NCBI RefSeq assembly: GCF_900168015.1
Contig: NZ_FUYR01000001.1
Location: forward strand, 680,943 to 744,942
DNA length: 64,000 nucleotides
Source: Daejeonella lutea
Lineage (GTDB): Bacteria > Bacteroidota > Bacteroidia > Sphingobacteriales > Sphingobacteriaceae
Reading direction: 5' to 3'
The position numbers and the translations under genes are program-made. Below, piece by piece: positions 54,852-62,991 of this stretch. Each line of letters starts with the position of its first letter. The stretch's first letter is position 1. The notes under the pieces are model-generated. The model saw nothing but the letters and a program-made list of their open reading frames with translations, did not search any database and had not been told where the DNA came from.

Positions 54852-56540
54852 ATGAAAAAGAAAATATCAACCCTGTTCCTGCTTACTATAGGCCTGACAG
54901 TAATGAATAGCTGCTCGAAGCTCGAAGAAGATATCCTCGACGAAGCCTCAACCAGCGGATTAACCAGTCTCCAACAGGCAGAAGGCATAACAGTGCCGGC
55001 ATACGCAAAGCTTGAAGATATCTTTACGCACACCAATTATTTTTCACTGCAGGAGATCTCGACTGATGAGGCCATCCTGCCATTCCGCGGCGGTACCGAC
55101 TGGGGCGATAACGGCATCTATCAGCAGCTTCACAAACATGAAAACATCAGTTCGGATGTGAATGTGAAGAACACCTGGGACCATATCCTGATTGGATTGT
55201 CGCGGGCTGTAACGGCAATCAATGCGCTGCCGTCTAACCCTGATCCGAGTGCAAAACTTCTTTTGGCAGAAGCACGAGGTATGAGAGCTTATTACTCCAT
55301 GCTTACGCTTGACCTTTGGGGTTTAATCTTTGTGAAAGAAGATGTAAAAGAAACATCGAAGATCCTTCGAGGAGAGGAAGCTATTGCCTACATCAAATCA
55401 GAACTACTTGCCATCGAGCCAGTACTTGAAAATACCACCGGCCCCGGCCGTTTAACCAAAGGTGGGGTTTGGGGGCTGCTTGCCCGTCTATACCTGAACT
55501 CAGCGGTATATCGCGACGTATATGCACCCACATTTACCTTCAAAACGGAGGACATGGATAAGGTAATCGAATACAGTGATAAGATCATTAATTCAGGTCA
55601 GTATGCTTTAGCAGCAGATTACTTCTCCATTTTCAATGATAACAATCACACCAATAAAGAACTGATCTTCGCTGTGGATCAGCGCGCGAACCTTAACGGC
55701 CATAACCGTATGGCATACTTCTCTATATCCGGCGACCAGTTCCCGCTTCCGGCCTATACCGGAGCCAACGGAACCGATGGACCGGCTATTACCCCAGACT
55801 TTTACCGCACCTGGGTGAATGCTAATCTTCCGCTTGATCCGGCAGTAGCTGATCCGCGTTTCCACAGACAAAACCTGGACATCTATACCAATCCAGCTGC
55901 CGAGTGTGTAGATGCTGCCGTATTTAATGTGAACAGGGGTATCCTGCGCGGTCAGCAATACGGACTGCTGAGAACTAACGGCGTATTTGAAAAGTGCGCA
56001 GATGGCAAGATGAAAGTTGGTAAACTATTTTACAATACCCGCAACAGGCCGACACTGCCAGTTGATTTCACTGAAAATGTGGATTATACCGTTGCCGGCA
56101 GTAATTATAATACCGGCTACAGAGTGCTGAAATATGAATTCAGTAAGACCTCGGTAAGCGGCCGTAACTTCGGGGAGCACGATATCGTGATCCTGCGTCT
56201 TGCTGATGTTTACCTGATGCGTGCTGAAGCCAAGCTAAGAAAAGGAGATGCTGCCAGTGCACTAGCTGACGCGAACTTTGTGAGAGCCGCACGTACATTC
56301 ACTAAACCAGCGGCTCCGCTTACATCCATGACCCTGGATATTCTTTTCCGCGAGCGTGGCTTTGAATTTTACTGGGAGATGCTCAGACGCCCTGATATGA
56401 TCCGCTTTGGAAAATATGAAGGCACCTGGACTGAAAAGACCAATTCTGATAAGAATAAAAGGGTGTTTCCGATACCACAAACTGCAATCGACGGTGCGTC
56501 GAATTTGCCGGGGTATTTGAAGCAGAATCCGGGATACTAG
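54852..56540 (+). CDS. SusD/RagB family surface lipoprotein
   Basis: The 562-residue protein has a lipoprotein signal (VMNSC, Cys21) and the SusD fold: helical TPR-like segments (EARGMRAYYSMLTLDLWGLIFV) and the C-terminal block VYLMRAEAKLRKGDAASALADANFVRAAR, followed by LDILFRERGFEFYWEMLRRPDMIRFGKYEG. It should cap the SusC barrel outside the cell and bind its substrate. It follows susC by 10 bases. Confidence 0.94.
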   Translation: MKKKISTLFLLTIGLTVMNSCSKLEEDILDEASTSGLTSLQQAEGITVPAYAKLEDIFTHTNYFSLQEISTDEAILPFRGGTDWGDNGIYQQLHKHENISSDVNVKNTWDHILIGLSRAVTAINALPSNPDPSAKLLLAEARGMRAYYSMLTLDLWGLIFVKEDVKETSKILRGEEAIAYIKSELLAIEPVLENTTGPGRLTKGGVWGLLARLYLNSAVYRDVYAPTFTFKTEDMDKVIEYSDKIINSGQYALAADYFSIFNDNNHTNKELIFAVDQRANLNGHNRMAYFSISGDQFPLPAYTGANGTDGPAITPDFYRTWVNANLPLDPAVADPRFHRQNLDIYTNPAAECVDAAVFNVNRGILRGQQYGLLRTNGVFEKCADGKMKVGKLFYNTRNRPTLPVDFTENVDYTVAGSNYNTGYRVLKYEFSKTSVSGRNFGEHDIVILRLADVYLMRAEAKLRKGDAASALADANFVRAARTFTKPAAPLTSMTLDILFRERGFEFYWEMLRRPDMIRFGKYEGTWTEKTNSDKNKRVFPIPQTAIDGASNLPGYLKQNPGY

Positions 56541-56543
56541 AAG

Positions 56544-56768
56544 GGAGCAAGGAGCAAGAACCAAGAAACAAGAGCCAAGAATCAAGACTCGGGGGTGTGA
56601 ATTCCAAGGGGATCGTAATTTCCCAAAAGATAGTTGTTCATTGGAGCAAGGAATAAGGAGCAAAGATAAAAGACTTTTTCAGGTCGGTAAATGACCATTT
56701 TGGCCACCCGAACAATATGTTTATTTAACCGGGTATAGTCTTTACTCTTTGCTCCTTGCTCTTTGTTC
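56544..56768. repeat. heptamer array H: two forward blocks and one reverse block
   Basis: Six units at 56544-56585 (GGAGCAA twice, GAACCAA, GAAACAA, GAGCCAA, GAATCAA). Three clear units at 56643-56663 (GGAGCAA, GGAATAA, GGAGCAA) with AGATAAA after them. Four reverse units at 56741-56768 (TTTACTC, TTTGCTC, CTTGCTC, TTTGTTC). It fills the 300-base spacer between the susD-like gene and the symporter gene; no gene or terminator was seen there. Confidence 0.75.
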
Positions 56769-56840
56769 ATTTCTACTTTACCCTTTATCTTAACTAAATA
56801 TTTATCTTAAAAAATAATCTCATCCAATCACAAGCCCGCT

Positions 56841-58487
56841 ATGAACCATTTACAATCCCTGGATTATGTAGTTTTCTTTATATATTTTATCGTTGTAAGT
56901 GGTTATGGGTACTGGGTGTACCATCAAAAAACAGCCAAACAGAAGCTGGCAGGGGGGATGGATTCGAAGGAGTTCTTCCTGGCTGAGGGCTCGCTTACCT
57001 GGTGGGCAATAGGGGCATCGCTGATTGCTTCGAATATTTCGGCCGAGCACTTCATCGGGATGTCGGGTTCAGGCTTCGCGCTGGGGCTTGCTATATCATC
57101 CTATGAGTGGATGGCAGCGGCTACGCTGATCATTGTGGCGGTATTTTTTATTCCGATCTATTTGAAGAACGGCATATTTACGATGCCGCAGTTTCTTTCA
57201 CAGCGTTATAATGATACTGTAGCAACGCTGATGGCGATATTCTGGTTGCTGGTATATGTGTTTGTCAATTTAACCTCCATCATTTACCTGGGTGCTCTGG
57301 CTATTAATTCCATCTCGGGCATCAGCTTCGAATGGTGCATGGTTGGCCTGGGGATATTTTCTATCGTCGTTACCCTCGGAGGGATGAAAGTTATTGGATA
57401 TACGGATGTGATCCAGGTTCTGGTGCTCATCCTCGGCGGACTGGTAACCTGTTACCTCGCACTTACACTGGTATCCGAAAAATTCGGTTATGGAGGAGAT
57501 ATTCTGAAAGGCCTCGCGGTTATTAAAGACAAAGCACCTTCCCACTTCCACATGATTTTTGATAAGTCGAACCCATATTATACCGACTTGCCCGGCCTGT
57601 CGGTATTGATCGGAGGGATGTGGATCAATAACCTGAACTACTGGGGCTGTAATCAATATATCACGCAGCGCGCTTTGGGAGCAAGTTTGCCGGTAGCACG
57701 AAAAGGAATTCTTTTCGCGGCATTCCTGAAGCTCCTTATCCCGCTTATTGTTGTGATCCCGGGAATCACGATGTATGTCATGTATCAGAATGGCATGTTC
57801 CAGGCGGAGATGACGGACGTGAACGGATTGGTAAAACCGGATCATTCGTACCCGACCTTAATGAACCTGTTACCGAACGGTCTTAAGGGACTTGCATTTG
57901 CAGCATTGACCGCAGCGATCGTTGCATCGCTTGCAGGAAAAGCAAATAGTATCTCAACTATATTTTCACTGGACATCTACAAAAAGTTCTTCAAAAAAGA
58001 CGCTTCAGACAAGCAGCTGGTACGCACCGGGAGGATCACCGTCATCGTGGCCATGGTGCTGGCAAGTATTGTTGCGCCGGCATTGCGGAACCTCGATCAG
58101 GCCTACCAATTTATCCAGGAATATGTCGGCTTTATTTCTCCGGGAGTACTTTCCATCTTCCTGCTGGGATTCTTTTGGAAAAGAACCACATCCGCTGCAG
58201 CTCTTACATCCGCTATCCTGACTATTCCGCTTTCTACAGTACTTAAATTCCTGCCATTGTGGACGAACGGTGCCTTCCCGGATTTTCCTTTTATGGATCG
58301 GATGACAGTTGTTTTTGTTTTCCTCATGCTGCTTATGGTTGTGATGAGCCTTGCTGACAGGAGTGGTAAGGAAAGGCATAAAGCGCTGGTTATTGATACG
58401 AGTATGTTCAGGTGTTCGCCAGGGTTTATTGTGGGGTCGGTGATTATTGTGGGGATATTGACGGCGTTGTATACGGTGTTTTATTGA
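56841..58487 (+). CDS. sodium/solute symporter (SSS family, SGLT-like)
   Basis: The 548-residue protein has about 14 membrane helices. FFLAEGSLTWWAIGASLIASNISAEHFIGMSGSGFALGLA matches the sugar-binding and sodium-binding N-terminal region of SGLT/SMIT transporters, and LAFAALTAAIVASLAGKANSISTIFSLDIYKKF the conserved Na2-site helix. It should bring a sugar or polyol across the inner membrane with sodium. Next to inositol oxygenase, myo-inositol is the best guess for its substrate. Confidence 0.92.
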   Translation: MNHLQSLDYVVFFIYFIVVSGYGYWVYHQKTAKQKLAGGMDSKEFFLAEGSLTWWAIGASLIASNISAEHFIGMSGSGFALGLAISSYEWMAAATLIIVAVFFIPIYLKNGIFTMPQFLSQRYNDTVATLMAIFWLLVYVFVNLTSIIYLGALAINSISGISFEWCMVGLGIFSIVVTLGGMKVIGYTDVIQVLVLILGGLVTCYLALTLVSEKFGYGGDILKGLAVIKDKAPSHFHMIFDKSNPYYTDLPGLSVLIGGMWINNLNYWGCNQYITQRALGASLPVARKGILFAAFLKLLIPLIVVIPGITMYVMYQNGMFQAEMTDVNGLVKPDHSYPTLMNLLPNGLKGLAFAALTAAIVASLAGKANSISTIFSLDIYKKFFKKDASDKQLVRTGRITVIVAMVLASIVAPALRNLDQAYQFIQEYVGFISPGVLSIFLLGFFWKRTTSAAALTSAILTIPLSTVLKFLPLWTNGAFPDFPFMDRMTVVFVFLMLLMVVMSLADRSGKERHKALVIDTSMFRCSPGFIVGSVIIVGILTALYTVFY

Positions 58488-58498
58488 GATTTCCGCTA

Positions 58499-58705
58499 AT
58501 GCCGCGTGGGCATCTTTACTTTTCCTTCAGCTGAAAAGTAACAAAAAGCCGCCGCTGCGCCTGATGCTATTGAAGCAACTACTGAGGCGTGGCCTGCGGT
58601 TGCCGCACCAGCCAATGCGGATTGACGGTGAACGGGGATGCAGTGCTGAGGCTTAAGAAACGTACACATCGCTTAGCTTTTGTAGACGGGCCGGCCTTCG
58701 GCCCG
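58499..58705. repeat. GC-rich palindrome-bearing intergenic segment
   Basis: The 248-base spacer 58488-58735 has no convincing gene. It is richer in G+C than its surroundings and carries hairpins: ATGCC/GGCAT at 58499-58513, ACTTTTC/GAAAAGT near 58515-58540 and CGGGCCG/CGGCCCG at 58687-58705. It may be a decayed insertion or a dispersed repeat; other copies would have to be sought in the genome. Confidence 0.4.
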
Positions 58706-58735
58706 CGGGTCTCCCGTACCTTATGACCTACTAAC

Positions 58736-59122
58736 ATGCAGATAAGTTTTAAAACCTTCAAGCTCTTTTTCATAACTTTTTCCTGGCTGTATGTAGTTAT
58801 ATGCGTCGTTTTATTCTATGAGTCGCTGCACACTGGAGATGATAAGGACCCGATCATAGGGATGGTTGCCTTAATAATGGGCGTGCTGTTTGGGATTATA
58901 GGCTTCAAAAAGTCAAGTGCTGCAAAAGATCTATTCAATTTATACATGTTCAAAAAATACATGTTCATAGAATTCTTTTTACTACTATTTACTTCCGGCC
59001 TTTACTCGGCAATTATAAACCGTTCTGAATTTGGAAATTTTGCTGCAACGCCAATTATCTTTTATATGTGCTGGATGATTTTTGTGGTTAATGTTATTTT
59101 GGTGGCGAAATATGTGGAGTGA
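58736..59122 (+). CDS. hypothetical small membrane protein
   Basis: The 128-residue protein has four predicted membrane helices (about 8-28, 40-58, 73-93 and 102-125) joined by short loops, one holding TGDDKDP. Neither a catalytic motif nor a known family was recognised. Residue use is typical of a real membrane protein, and the frame is intact from the ATG at 58736. It stands alone between two repeat-rich spacers. Confidence 0.6.
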   Translation: MQISFKTFKLFFITFSWLYVVICVVLFYESLHTGDDKDPIIGMVALIMGVLFGIIGFKKSSAAKDLFNLYMFKKYMFIEFFLLLFTSGLYSAIINRSEFGNFAATPIIFYMCWMIFVVNVILVAKYVE

Positions 59123-59173
59123 ATTGTCGTGAGGCTTCTGTATGTTAATATAATCGTATATTTAAACCCCTCA

Positions 59174-59216
59174 GTCCCGCAATAAGCGGGACAGCTCCCC
59201 TTGAAAAAAGGGGAGC
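59174..59216. repeat. pair of adjacent stem-loops in the thrS upstream spacer
   Basis: GTCCCGC-AATAA-GCGGGAC (59174-59192) is directly followed by GCTCCCCTT-GAAAA-AAGGGGAGC (59194-59216). Each stem is perfect. There is no T run after the second, so termination is unproven; a dispersed repeat is possible. Confidence 0.55.
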
Positions 59217-59281
59217 ACTAGCGTACCCATCGCTAATACCAAATCTATCGACATCATACCCGGTACCGTGTATGACAAGAA

Positions 59282-59323
59282 CGTACAACGTATAACGTAC
59301 AACGTATAACGTACAACGTATAA
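59282..59323. repeat. heptamer array I, six units
   Basis: CGTACAA and CGTATAA alternate three times without error, giving both a 7-base and a 14-base period. It lies about 90 bases ahead of thrS, where it would be in or near the leader. No reverse arm is needed: the ACGT steps make the units partly self-complementary. Confidence 0.85.
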
Positions 59324-59412
59324 CTTAAATCCCTACTTTTACACCCGAATTGATGGTCACTCTGTATATGACCGCTTGTTTCATTTTACATAACTAATAA
59401 ATCATTTTGTAT

Positions 59413-61338
59413 ATGATTAAGATTACCCTTCCGGACGGCTCCGTTCGTGAATATGAGCAGGGCGTGACAGCCCACCAGATTGCCCTTTCGATATCGGAAG
59501 GCTTAGCGCGAAATGTACTAGCAGCACAGGTTAACGGACAGGTTTGGGATTCTTCCCGCCCGATCGAGGCTGATGCCGAAGTTAAATTGCTTACCTGGAA
59601 CGACCTCGAAGGCAAGAATACGTTCTGGCATTCTTCAGCTCACCTGATGGCAGAGGCTTTGGAGGCGCTATACCCCGGAACTAAGTTTGGTATTGGTCCG
59701 GCGATAGAAACCGGCTTTTATTATGATGTAGATTTCGGCGACCGCGAGTTTTCTTCCGACGACTTTAAGCAGATTGAAGAGAAGATTATGGAACTGGCCC
59801 GCACCAAGGCTGAGTTTTCCAGAACAGCAGTTTCTAAAGATGAGGCTGTTAAATATTTTACTGAAAAGGATGATGAGTATAAGCTGGATCTGATCAAGGA
59901 TCTTACTGACGGCACCATCACATTCTATACCCAGGGCAATTTTACTGATCTCTGCCGCGGGCCGCATATCCCCAATACTGGCTTCATTAAGGCGGTTAAG
60001 CTGATGAACGTTGCCGGGGCATACTGGCGCGGGGATGAAACCCGTAAACAGCTTACCAGGATCTATGGAGTTACCTTTCCGAAACAAAGCGAACTGACCG
60101 ATTACCTGCACATGATCGAAGAAGCCAAGAAACGCGATCATCGCAAGCTTGGTAAAGAGCTGGAGCTTTTTGCTTTCTCGGAAAAAGTAGGAATGGGCCT
60201 GCCGCTATGGCTTCCAAAAGGAACTGCTTTACGCGAGAAGCTGGTGAATTTCCTGCAGCGCGCACAGGTTAAGTCCGGTTATGAGCAGGTGATTACCCCG
60301 CATATTGGGCACAAGAATCTTTATGTTACTTCCGGCCACTATGATAAATATGGTGCTGATGCATTTCAGCCGATAAAAACCCCGCAGGAAGGAGAGGAGT
60401 TCTTCTTAAAACCAATGAATTGTCCGCACCACTGCGAAATTTATAAAACTAAACCAAGATCCTATAAAGATCTGCCTGTACGGTATGCCGAGTTCGGAAC
60501 AGTATACCGTTATGAGCAAAGTGGCGAGCTGCATGGCCTGACCCGTGTACGTGGTTTCACCCAGGACGATGCGCACTTATTCTGTCGCCCGGACCAGGTA
60601 AAGGAAGAGTTCAAGAAGGTAATTGACCTGGTATTATATGTTTTTAAAGCCCTTGGCTTTGAGGACTATACCGCTCAAATTTCACTTCGTGATCCGGCAA
60701 ACAAAACCAAGTATATCGGTACTGATGAGAACTGGCAGCTGGCTGAAACGTCCATCATTGAAGCAGCCGAAGAGAAAGGACTGAAAACTGTAGTTGAGCT
60801 TGGCGAAGCCGCATTTTACGGTCCGAAGCTCGATTTCATGGTAAAGGATGCATTGGGCAGAAAATGGCAGCTGGGAACCATCCAGGTAGATTATAATCTG
60901 CCGGAGCGATTTGAACTCGAGTACACTGGCCGCGATAATCAGAAACACCGCCCGGTAATGATCCACAGGGCACCTTTCGGATCGCTGGAGCGCTTTGTAG
61001 CGGTGCTTATTGAACATTGCGCCGGCGAATTTCCATTATGGCTTACACCCGAGCAATTTATCGTGCTGCCGATCTCTGAAAAATATGAGGATTATGCAAA
61101 AAAAGTTTTAGAATCGCTTAATAATTCCGATATTCGCGGCTTGATTGACTCCAGAGATGAGAAGATTGGCCGCAAAATACGCGATGCCGAAGTGAAGAAG
61201 ATACCGTACATGCTCATAATTGGTGAAAAGGAAATGAATGATGGTATGGTTTCTGTTAGGAAACATGGCCACGGGGATGCAGGAAGCATGACCTTGGAAG
61301 AGTTTAGCAATCAGTTAGTTAAAGAAATAACAATTTAA
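59413..61338 (+). CDS. thrS: threonyl-tRNA synthetase
   Basis: The protein of 641 residues from the ATG at 59413 has the full bacterial layout. TGS domain ([20 protein letters not shown]), editing domain with [11 protein letters not shown] and [12 protein letters not shown], class II catalytic core (motif 2 [26 protein letters not shown]; motif 3 [19 protein letters not shown]) and anticodon-binding domain. It charges tRNA-Thr. A TTG two codons upstream is less likely as start. It heads the classical thrS-infC-rpmI-rplT order, with infC 12 bases downstream. Confidence 0.96.
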   Translation: MIKITLPDGSVREYEQGVTAHQIALSISEGLARNVLAAQVNGQVWDSSRPIEADAEVKLLTWNDLEGKNTFWHSSAHLMAEALEALYPGTKFGIGPAIETGFYYDVDFGDREFSSDDFKQIEEKIMELARTKAEFSRTAVSKDEAVKYFTEKDDEYKLDLIKDLTDGTITFYTQGNFTDLCRGPHIPNTGFIKAVKLMNVAGAYWRGDETRKQLTRIYGVTFPKQSELTDYLHMIEEAKKRDHRKLGKELELFAFSEKVGMGLPLWLPKGTALREKLVNFLQRAQVKSGYEQVITPHIGHKNLYVTSGHYDKYGADAFQPIKTPQEGEEFFLKPMNCPHHCEIYKTKPRSYKDLPVRYAEFGTVYRYEQSGELHGLTRVRGFTQDDAHLFCRPDQVKEEFKKVIDLVLYVFKALGFEDYTAQISLRDPANKTKYIGTDENWQLAETSIIEAAEEKGLKTVVELGEAAFYGPKLDFMVKDALGRKWQLGTIQVDYNLPERFELEYTGRDNQKHRPVMIHRAPFGSLERFVAVLIEHCAGEFPLWLTPEQFIVLPISEKYEDYAKKVLESLNNSDIRGLIDSRDEKIGRKIRDAEVKKIPYMLIIGEKEMNDGMVSVRKHGHGDAGSMTLEEFSNQLVKEITI

Positions 61339-61350
61339 GTAAATAGTAAT

Positions 61351-61923
61351 TTGGCATTAGGAAGACCAGGATTTAATAGAGGACCACGCCCTCCGTTTAA
61401 AAAGAAGGAAGCTGAGCACAAGATCAATGATCTGATCAGGGCCCCGGAGGTCCGGGTTACCGGTGACAACGTTGTCACGGGTATTTATCCGTTCAGAGAA
61501 GCTTTAGCAATGGCGATTGAACAAGATCTTGATCTTGTTGAGATTTCCCCAAATGCAGTTCCGCCTGTATGTAAGATTGTTGACTACAACAAGTTTATCT
61601 ACGAGCAGAAAAAGAAAATGAAGGAAATTAAGTCCAATGCAAAACAAACGATCATTAAAGAGATCCGTTTTGGGCCTAATACCAACGATCATGATTTCCA
61701 GTTTAAGCTGAAGCATGCGATCGGATTCCTTGAAGGTGGTGAGAAGGTGAGAGCCTATGTTCACTTCAAGGGCCGTGCAATTGTTTACAAAGAGCAGGGA
61801 GAGATCCTTTTATTAAAGTTCGCCCAGGCATTGGAAGATGTGGGTAAAGTAGAACAGTTACCGAAGTTAGAAGGAAAGAGGATGTTTTTGACGGTAGCGC
61901 CGAAAAACGCGGGTAAAAAGTAA
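61351..61923 (+). CDS. infC: translation initiation factor IF-3, with TTG start
   Basis: The 190-residue protein has the N-terminal domain segment [20 protein letters not shown] and the C-terminal domain ([37 protein letters not shown]). The protein begins at the TTG at 61351; it is the only usable initiator because an in-frame TAA lies 15 bases upstream and the next ATG is about 50 codons in. E. coli infC likewise uses a rare codon (AUU), against which IF-3 itself discriminates, so feedback control is plausible here too. Located 12 bases after thrS. Confidence 0.95.
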   Translation: MALGRPGFNRGPRPPFKKKEAEHKINDLIRAPEVRVTGDNVVTGIYPFREALAMAIEQDLDLVEISPNAVPPVCKIVDYNKFIYEQKKKMKEIKSNAKQTIIKEIRFGPNTNDHDFQFKLKHAIGFLEGGEKVRAYVHFKGRAIVYKEQGEILLLKFAQALEDVGKVEQLPKLEGKRMFLTVAPKNAGKK

Positions 61924-61930
61924 TTGATAA

Positions 61931-61951
61931 GTTGACAGTTGACAGTTATCA
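61931..61951. repeat. heptamer array J inside the infC-rpmI spacer
   Basis: GTTGACA, GTTGACA and GTTATCA follow in register, 7 bases after the infC stop. The first 15 bases are identical to part of array G at 48765-48779. It would lie within the thrS-infC-rpmI-rplT transcript. Confidence 0.55.
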
Positions 61952-61990
61952 CGAATAAGAATCATTGACAAATAAATATAAAACAGAGTT

Positions 61991-62191
61991 ATGCCAAAAA
62001 TGAAGACGTGTTCCAGTGCAAAAAAGCGCTTCAAGCTTACTGGAACAGGTAAAATCAAAAGAAAGAACGCTTTCAAGAGCCACATCTTAACCAAGATGAG
62101 CACTAAACGCAAGCGTGCTTTAGGTCAGAGCAGTTTAGTATCTGACGCAGATATGGGCAACGTTAAACGTATGCTTACAATCGGCAAATAA
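61991..62191 (+). CDS. rpmI: 50S ribosomal protein bL35
   Basis: The 66-residue basic protein [20 protein letters not shown] continues [22 protein letters not shown], the whole bL35 family signature. Full length is 64-66 residues in most bacteria. It lies between infC and rplT in the conserved order and is likely under the same control. Confidence 0.96.
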   Translation: MPKMKTCSSAKKRFKLTGTGKIKRKNAFKSHILTKMSTKRKRALGQSSLVSDADMGNVKRMLTIGK

Positions 62192-62268
62192 GTAACAAAT
62201 TAATTTAACCAGGTATCAGGTCTTAAAGTTTCCGAGAAGGGACACCGCTTACCAAAACACAAAACAAC

Positions 62269-62613
62269 ATGCCACGTTCGGTTAACGCAGTAGCGTCAAG
62301 AAGAAGAAGAAAAAAGGTCTTAGACCTAGCCAAAGGCTATTGGGGATCAAGAAGCAAGGTTTTTACCGTTGCTAAGAACACAGTCGAGAAAGGTTTGCAA
62401 TATGCATACCGTGACCGTAAAACCAAGAAAAGAGAATTCAGAGCATTATGGATCCAGCGTATCAACGCAGGTGCCCGTCAGCACGGATTATCATATTCAG
62501 CATTAATGGGAAAATTAACTGCAAACGGCAACCAATTAAACCGTAAGGTTTTGGCTGATCTTGCAATGAATCACCCGGAAGCTTTCAAAGCGGTAGTTGA
62601 TACCGTGAAATAA
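62269..62613 (+). CDS. rplT: 50S ribosomal protein bL20
   Basis: The 114-residue protein has the bL20 N-terminal basic extension ([20 protein letters not shown]) and the core [33 protein letters not shown]. bL20 binds 23S rRNA early in assembly, and in several bacteria also represses its operon by binding the leader; no such site is claimed here. It ends the operon at a strong terminator. Confidence 0.96.
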   Translation: MPRSVNAVASRRRRKKVLDLAKGYWGSRSKVFTVAKNTVEKGLQYAYRDRKTKKREFRALWIQRINAGARQHGLSYSALMGKLTANGNQLNRKVLADLAMNHPEAFKAVVDTVK

Positions 62614-62636
62614 GATTGTTTATTATGTAATTATGA

Positions 62637-62664
62637 AAAGGGGGTCGAGAGGCTCCCTTTTTTT
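62637..62664 (+). terminator. intrinsic terminator of the thrS-infC-rpmI-rplT operon
   Basis: A 10-base-pair stem (AAAGGGGGTC with GGCTCCCTTT, two wobbles) closes a GAGA tetraloop of GNRA type and leads into a run of T's, 23 bases after rplT. Confidence 0.9.
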
Positions 62665-62670
62665 GTTTAG

Positions 62671-62888
62671 GACTAGGATTAATAGGATACCAGGATTCAT
62701 AGGATGATAGGATTCATAGGATTCATAGGATGATAGGATTCATAGGATGATAGGATTGATAGGATACTAGGATTCATAGGATGATAGGATTAATAGGATG
62801 ATAGGATTCATAGGATGATAGGATTCATAGGATTAATGGGGATTGATAGGAGACAGGATTCATAGGATGATAGGATTCATAGGATTAA
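62671..62888. repeat. tandem array K of 8- and 9-base units
   Basis: About 25 units built on AGGAT fill this stretch, alternating AGGATTCAT (9 bases) and AGGATGAT (8 bases), with variants AGGATTAAT, AGGATTGAT and AGGATACT. There are no spacers of constant length, so it is not CRISPR. With the two palindromes that follow, it occupies the 378-base spacer 62614-62991, which holds no gene. Confidence 0.9.
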
Positions 62889-62900
62889 GGGTAGTCGGCG

Positions 62901-62967
62901 TGACCCTGAAGGGGTCAAATCTATATAGAAATTGTTTATGGTGTCATCCCGACCCCGAAGGTGGTCG
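62901..62967. repeat. two related GACCC-type palindromes
   Basis: TGACCC-TGAAG-GGGTCA (62901-62917) and CGACC...GGTCG (62950-62967, inner CCCGAAGGT) share the pattern GACCC, CGAAGG or TGAAGG, GGTC. They look like two copies of one short palindromic element next to array K. Confidence 0.45.
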
Positions 62968-62991
62968 CATATGGACCAAAAGTAATCACTG

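Noticed and set aside
58579-58773. Minus-strand 64-codon frame in the GC-rich spacer
   Set aside because: No ribosome-binding site, no family resemblance, and it overlaps the start of the opposite-strand gene; more likely repeat-derived sequence.
62671-62888. Possible CRISPR array
   Set aside because: Units are 8-9 bases and directly abut; there are no unique spacers of constant length and no cas genes in the window.
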